Below, in pieces: positions 58,199 to 64,000 of a stretch of 64,000 nucleotides of DNA. Source of the stretch: Odocoileus virginianus (taxonomy: Eukaryota > Chordata > Mammalia > Artiodactyla > Cervidae); contig NC_069688.1 in assembly GCF_023699985.2 (NCBI RefSeq), positions 64,862,338-64,926,337 on the forward strand, in the 5' to 3' direction. Made by a program: the position numbers and the translations under genes. Numbering within the stretch: the stretch's first letter is position 1; every line of letters starts with the position of its first letter. The notes below the pieces were generated by a model. The model saw only the letters and a program-made list of their open reading frames with translations, did not search any database and had not been told where the DNA came from.

Positions 58199-59479
58199 TA
58201 TATAACAAGCAATAATGAAGTAAGCCAAATATCCCAGTTTTAGGGAAATATACCAATACCGGGCTAATAGAATTATTTTAGTAAGGGAATAGAACCAAAC
58301 CAACTTCCTTGAGTACTGGGATGGTTTTTCCAGAAAAGAGTTTTCCTGTTGTTGATCATACAAAAAATAGGTTAAACCAGAAAGCTGGGATGGGAAGGGG
58401 GTGCTAGGGAACTTGGGTGTGAGGGGTATACTAGTCTCTTCTGGGAAGGGGCATCTCATGCACAAAGATGACTGAGAATTCTGCAGTCATTCTAACGGTG
58501 AGGGGTGAGTTATCCCTGGTCAGAGGACACAGGCTGAGAGCTAGGCAAAGAATGAGGCCATAAGTGATCAGAGGTGTGAGCACAGGTTTAGGCAATGGTT
58601 GTTAGGAATTCTCTAATTTAAACCTCTCTGCTCTTTTTTCTTTTACCATGGCGCATCAATAAAACCTAAACAAGAATTAGCAGGGTCTCAGTTGGGTTGA
58701 GGTTCATTTAAAAAGACCTAGTACAAGCACTGTGGGAGAGAATGACAGGAATGAGGGTCGTTCTTCCCCATCCTGGAGACAGGTGTGAGTGTGAGGATCA
58801 GGACAGGTAAGGCAGGGAGTCAGGGGGCTGGGCACTGTAGGAGCACCGCGTGGAGCGGCTGTCTCGTAAGTTATCGGTCGTCAGGAAGGCAGAAGACACC
58901 TGAGGATCAAGCTATGTTCATGAAGAAGCCTGAGCAGAAGAAACTGGGGTGTTGGGTTCTGAACAGTCGAGAAACAGAGACAGCGGAGGTTCATTGTGTG
59001 TGCGTGCATGTCGTGTCTGACTCTAAAGGTTCACTTTAATGAATCTCATTGTCTGTCACATACATTTATGGGAGATTGCCATACCCATTTGCATGTAAAG
59101 ATAGTTTGCTGTGACTTAATAATAACAGATCTGATAACTTAGGGCTGCACTACTCAGGAGGTAACCGTCTGTCTCGTCGCCCAGGTCAGTCCCAATTTAT
59201 GCCAGGTGTCCCAGCGTAATTATCAGTGGTACTCACTTTCACTATCAAAAGAGTCCCAGCTTGAATAATAAATAATGCACCTGCTCTAACTGAGCACAGC
59301 ATCAATGACAAAGAAAAGAAACACACCACTTCAGAAGAGCAGACATCATTGGAGAATGGAGATTGGATCTGCAATGTGTCTAAGAAACAGAGAGCTGAAA
59401 TAAAAAATGTAATGATTTCTGGAAAAAGTAGTGGCATGTGAAAATAAAGTCAAATCTGCCATTTTAGCTGATATAATGT
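58199..59479. other. unassigned, no gene seen
   Basis: About 1.3 kb. Near 58998-59025 a short 'gtgcgtgcatgtcgtgtctgactct' stretch resembles a scrap of a SINE tail. Nothing else recognised. Confidence 0.45.
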
Positions 59480-59690
59480 ATTGAATTCTTTCCATGTGTC
59501 ATGTACGGTTTTCTGTGATTTTTATGTAAGAATGTTTTACTCCCCATAATAACCCTACATAGCAGATACTGTTAGTAGTTCTCTTTTAGTGAGACACAGA
59601 TAGTTTAATTAATTTACGCAAGCTACACAGTGAGAAAGCAGCAGAACAGGAATCAAATACAGACAACCTGGTCTCTCTAAATACACTGCC
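59480..59690 (-). mobile_element. MIR SINE
   Basis: Reverse-complement MIR: 'tgtcatgtacggttttctgtg', 'ataataaccctacatagcagatactg', then 'gcaagctacacagtgagaaagcagcagaacagg'. Confidence 0.75.
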
Positions 59691-60558
59691 TATCAGTGAG
59701 TAATGAGCAGATTTATTTTGGTCAAGTTTTTGATGAGAAAACAGCTGTAGATAAAGTTGGCAAGATGGATTAAAGGGTCTGCAATACCTAATACAGCATT
59801 CATACTTCATTTGCTACATGGTACAGACTTAGTGAGGAGTTTTGAGATACTGATTTGAGCAAGTTTTATTTTCAAAAGATTTATCTTTGAGAGAAGCATA
59901 CAGAAGGAATAAGAATTAGACTTAAAGTTTGTTTTAATCGTACTAATTCATAATCTCTAAATCATTATGTTTGTTACCTTTACTCTACACATTGATATAA
60001 ACATAGGTGACATTTTTAAGAATTGCCTGCAACTGAGATTTATGGAGAATAAGATTAACAACCAGAATATAGAAAAAAGTTGCCAGGGAGGGAGACACAC
60101 ACAGATATTTGAACATACAACGATTTCTTCTTTAGAGATATGTATCTAAGACAAAGCCCCAAAGCCGAGTGTGAAACCCTGTAGGAGTGGATTAAGTTAA
60201 AGATGAAAGGAGAAAGAAACAGTAGGATTATGAAATGAGATCACTGTTTCAGGAAAGATTGGACATTCTGCTTGCTAGTAAAGTGAACTCAACAGACAGA
60301 AATTTCAGTTCAAAACAAGAACGAATTTTCACAGAATTACAACTCCCCAAGTGTGATTCTATGAGCATTTGTTCCCAAATTCCTATATTCTAAAAGTTAA
60401 TCTACTGAATGTCACACAAAAATGGGAAAGAAATGTAACTGACAGAGCATATACATACATACACACACACACAGAAGATAGTAAATGTTTAGTAAAAGAA
60501 AGAGTAACATTCATAGTACACACACTATAGGAAAGCTGGTGAGAGATGGACGGAGATC
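59691..60558. other. unassigned, no gene seen
   Basis: About 870 bases, AT-rich, with a short CA tract at 60459-60472. Confidence 0.5.
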
Positions 60559-60567
60559 CATAGGATA

Positions 60568-60790
60568 CAAGCATGCTCAGTCGCTCGAGCCATGTCCGTC
60601 TCGTTGCAACCCTAGGCTGTAGCCCACCAGAATCCTCTGTCCATGTGGGCTCTCCAGGCAAGAATACTGGACTGGGTTGCCATGCCCTACTTCAGGGGAT
60701 CTTCCCCACCCAGGGATCAAACCCGTATCTCTTATATCTCCTGCATTGGCAGATGTGTTCTTTACCACTAGCGCCACCTGGGAAGCCCTT
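60568..60790 (-). mobile_element. Bov-tA SINE with target duplication
   Basis: Reverse-complement Bov-tA flanked by CATAGGATA at 60559-60567 and 60791-60799. Confidence 0.95.
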
Positions 60791-61208
60791 CATAGGATAG
60801 GTAGATATTAACTAGATAAATGAACATCCACACAAATAGGCAGATAAGTATCATTACATTTTTTATCAAATTTCCCAATTTCCAAAATGTGAGAACCCAA
60901 TCAAAACTCCAAGAGTCTAAGGGCTATGCCTGAATAATGATTTGCATGGTCCATGTACCAGTAAATGGGAAAAGGAAAATGACTGAAGGCTTTAGTAATT
61001 ATTTCTAACATCTGGATTTGGACAATTAGCATTTGTTATTGAGGTGAAAATTGGGTAGTATTTCACAGTATTAAAAATCTAGTGAGTATTGGAGTTTGGG
61101 GAGATCATTTCCCCCAAAAGGTAAAAAAACAATTAAAAGTATTCTTTCTTTCATCATGTGAGAAAAACGAATTCATCATGTTTCTTTTATAAGTATCAAC
61201 ATTTGGGG

Positions 61209-61237
61209 CATCCTACTACATCCAATGTAGTAGGATG
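61209..61237. repeat. perfect 13-bp hairpin, 3-base loop
   Basis: CATCCTACTACAT (61209-61221) and its exact reverse complement (61225-61237) surround CCA. No T run follows, so it is not a terminator-like structure, and the stem is too short for a typical microRNA precursor. Confidence 0.85.
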
Positions 61238-61379
61238 TACTGGGATTGTGTATGTGTGTGTATGCATAATATAAAATGAAAATTATATTTCTGAAAAATT
61301 AAATTATTTTCATATCAAATAGTAAATTTAAAAATTAATTGTTAAAACTTCTATGAAAGCAACTCAACTAAAATCATAT

Positions 61380-61558
61380 ATATTTTATTTACCCTAATAC
61401 ATATGTGATATATATATAGTATATATATATGTATAGCTTCACTTCCTTTGCCTAGGTAGCTCATATCTCCTAGTAGCCCAAATGAAAATTCCAGTACAGA
61501 ACCAGAGCACTTGTCTTCTAATGGTAATATAAATAATATAATATAATATATATTATAT
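61380..61558. repeat. TA-rich simple sequence
   Basis: Two runs of alternating TA-type sequence (61406-61434 and 61528-61566) with ordinary sequence between. The second supplied the insertion site of the next BovB. Confidence 0.85.
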
Positions 61559-61569
61559 ATAATATACTC

Positions 61570-62565
61570 TGCCTCTTGAGAAACCTATATGCAGGTCAGG
61601 AAGCAACAGTTAGAACTGGACATGGAACAACAGACTGGTTCCAAATGGGAAAAGTAGTATGTCAAGGCTGTATATTGTCACCCTGCTTATTTAACTTATA
61701 TGCAGAGCACATCATGAGAAATGCTGGGCTGGAAGAAGCACAAGCTGGAATCAAGATTGCTGGGAGAAATATCAATAACCTCAGATATGCAGATGACACC
61801 ACGCTTATGGCAGAAAGTGAAGAGGAACTAAAAAGCCTCTTGATGAAAGTGAAAGAGGAGAGTGAAAAAGTTGGCTTAAAGGTCAACATTCAGAAAACTA
61901 AGATCATGGCATCTGGTCCCATCACTTCATGGGAAACAGATGGGGAAGCAGTGGAAACAGTGTCAGACTTTATTTTTCTGGGCTCCAAAATCACTGCAGA
62001 TGGTTACTGCAGCCATGAAATTAAAAGATGCTTACTCCTTGGAAGGAAAGTTATGACCAACTTAGACAGCATATTAAAAAGCAGAGACATTACTTTGCCA
62101 ACAAAGGTCCGTCTAGTCAAGCTATGGTTTCTCCAGTGGTCATGTATGGATGTGAGAGTTGGATGGTGAAGAAAGTTGAGCACCAAAGAATTGATGCTTT
62201 TGAACTGTAGTGCTGGAGGAGACTCTTGAGAGTCCCTTGGACTGCACGGAGATCCAACTAGTCCATCCTAAAGGAGATCAGTCCTGGGTGTTCATTGGAA
62301 GGACTGACGCTGAAGCTGAAACTCCAATACTTCTGCCACCCGATGTGAAGATTTGACTCATTGGAAAAGACCCTGATGCTGGGACGGATTGGGGGCAGGA
62401 GGAGAAGGGGATGACAGAGGATGAGATGGTTGGATGGCATCACCGATATGATGGACATGAGTTTGGGTAAACTCCGGGAGTTGGTGATGGACAGGGAGGC
62501 CTGGCGTGCTGTGATTCATGGGGTCGCAAAGAGTCGGACATGACTGACTGAACTGAACTGAACTG
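61570..62565 (+). mobile_element. young BovB LINE with target duplication
   Basis: A 996-bp 5'-truncated BovB ending in tandem CTGAA-type repeats (62548-62565). The perfect 11-base repeat ATAATATACTC occurs at 61559-61569 and 62566-62576. It is the best-preserved copy in the window, with clean ends and few indels. Confidence 0.97.
61576..62169 (+). pseudogene. BovB reverse transcriptase fragment with YADD
   Basis: A 197-codon open frame starting in the middle of the RT. It contains CQGCILSPCLFNLY at residues 29-42 and the catalytic YADD at residues 71-74 (61786-61797). The thumb region follows with MASGPITSWETDG and LLLGRKVMTNLDSILKSRDITLPTKV. Near 62125-62135 a base loss shifts the frame: VKLWFLQWSCMDVRVGW replaces the family sequence VKAMVFPVVMYGCESW seen in the copy at 26564-27139. 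Sequence after the shift is still recognisable in another frame up to the 3' end. With no endonuclease, this is a dead-on-arrival copy. Confidence 0.9.
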
Positions 62566-62576
62566 ATAATATACTC

Positions 62577-63599
62577 AAAGTAATATAAATATTACTTTAA
62601 AAGATGGATTCTTCAGAGGAACAAGAACAAAAATATGTTCATTTTAAATCATTTATTTCAATAAAAACACAACTAAAGTATTTTATTTATATTTTTAGGT
62701 TATATAATGAAGTCATTATTTCCAGAGAATAATTCTTCTATCCAATTGCTTGAAACCACTGTCATAATAATTCAATTTAGATTGGAAAGAAACAACATAG
62801 TCGCTTTTCAATTAAGAGACATTTCATTTTCCAATGCCTCCATTTCCTTCATTTCTTCTAAAACTCATTATAAACTAAATAATTTCATTCAGACCAGGCA
62901 ATTTCTGAAAACACAATCAAGGGTTACAGTATAAACATGAATTTTTAATTTTGTAGTTTATCTATTTCTCAGGAACATTTTACATTAACAGGTAGAAACT
63001 CCAGCTTTTAAAAATATTTCCCTAGGGTATTACATTTGCAGTGAAAAGCGATATTCAGGAAAATTATAACTTTTCTCCAGGATTAGCATGATATAGCACC
63101 ATTAAAATATGCTTTGTAAGACACAAATGTTGTCAAGAAATAGTGATTGTTATATGATCAAAGAGAGAAATTAAAAAGGAAGTTTAAAAAAGAAAAAACA
63201 GTCCCAGGTGTACGGATTTTTAAAGTCAGGAAAATAAAAATGTATTCTTCATATGTGTATGCATGTGTGTGTATGTGTGTTTAAGCTATAAGTTCAGAAG
63301 AAATGCTACTCTCCTGAAAATTTAGTAATCAAGCAGGACTTTACAATAAGACATGGAAGGGCCAAAATGGGGCTTATATATTATAGTTAATTTTTTTTTA
63401 TTTTAAATATACTAAATATATTAAAATACATTAAATTAAAATAATAAATATACAATATATTATTTAAAATATTATATTATTATAATGTAATTGTTATATA
63501 TTGTTTATATTATAAATAAATATAAATTAAAATATATTTAAAACTTAATAAAGGAAAGGAAAAAAATTTTTAACTATAATTCTTAGCTCTAAAAATTTC
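62577..63599. other. unassigned AT-rich DNA
   Basis: About 1 kb, with an alternating TGTGTATG-type run at 63254-63281 and a very AT-rich stretch at 63388-63545. No gene or named repeat. Confidence 0.55.
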
Positions 63600-63790
63600 A
63601 GCAAGCACTTTACATATGCAGTTATGTCATTAAATCTTTTCAACAATTCAGTTAGGAAGGATGTTATCACTGCCTTTACTTTACGGATGAAGAAAGTGAA
63701 GCTGAAAAGAAAAAAAAAGGAGTAAATTACCCAAGATCATACAAATAGTGGCAAAGTAAAAATTTCAAACCAGACATCAATTCAAAATCC
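63600..63790 (-). mobile_element. MIR SINE
   Basis: Reverse-complement MIR: 'agcactttacatatgcag', 'tttacggatgaagaaagtgaagc', with an inserted A-rich stretch at 63707-63718, then 'cccaagatcatacaaatagtgg'. Confidence 0.75.
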
Positions 63791-64000
63791 TTCCCTTACT
63801 GACATAAGGATTCTTTAATGTACTATACTATAATTTACCTAGATAAAGTACAACATAGTCAGCATTGAAAAGACATAAGAAAATACTGATAGCCATTTAA
63901 GAGAGTACTGTGCTAGTAGCTGTCAAGATTTTAAACATAAAATGAGCATATCCTTTTACCCAGTAATTCACTTTTAGGGAACCTTCCTGTAGAAATTCTT

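Overview
The window looks like a piece of a ruminant nuclear genome, most likely from a bovid. The evidence is the repeat content. BovB (RTE-type) LINE fragments occur on both strands. About two dozen tRNA-derived Bov-tA/BOV-A2 SINEs share the same head (tRNA-like B box) and 3' body. There are also CHR-type cetartiodactyl SINEs, L1 3' ends and old mammalian repeats (MIR, hAT, mariner-like). I cannot fix the species from the sequence alone.

I found no convincing host protein-coding gene, tRNA gene, rRNA gene or CRISPR array. Almost every open frame longer than 60 codons lies in a transposable element, is antisense to one, or lies in a GC-rich stretch where stop codons are rare. The frames that do encode recognisable protein are broken retrotransposon remnants: BovB reverse transcriptase at 1339-2103, 26564-27139 and 61576-62169, and an L1 ORF2 C-terminus at 19377-19649.

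Layout. 1-3 kb: an L1 ORF1/HAL1-like element, then a BovB split by a SINE. 3-12 kb: SINEs, MIRs, a hAT element with its target duplication, and a minus-strand BovB inserted in a MER20-like element. 12-17.6 kb: an old L1 broken by a BovB and a SINE, then a long, rearranged plus-strand BovB. 17.6-20.4 kb: an LTR-like stretch, a CpG-dense block and two opposed L1 3' ends. 20-31 kb: SINEs and long unassigned AT-rich DNA, with an old L1 3' region at 28.6-29.9 kb. 31.4-31.8 kb: a second CpG-dense block. 32-39 kb: SINEs, MIRs, a mariner-like MITE and L1 3' ends. 39.3-40.5 kb: a third CpG-dense block next to a 150-bp tandem duplication and an old DNA-transposon-like sequence. 41-49 kb: BovB and L1 copies, including a rare 3'-truncated BovB with its 5' part. 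49-57 kb: mostly unassigned, with a moderately GC-rich part at 52.8-53.7 kb. 57-64 kb: short BovB ends, a young BovB with a perfect target duplication, and AT-rich tail sequence.

Nothing here works together as a pathway. The window records layered retrotransposition: ancient MIR, L1M and hAT copies lie underneath, BovB and L1 come next, and Bov-tA SINEs usually lie on top. I did not find a novel biological system. The most useful leads are the three CpG-dense blocks (possible unannotated promoters), the rearranged BovB at 15-17.5 kb, and several local duplications. Family names come from my memory of consensus sequences and were not searched.
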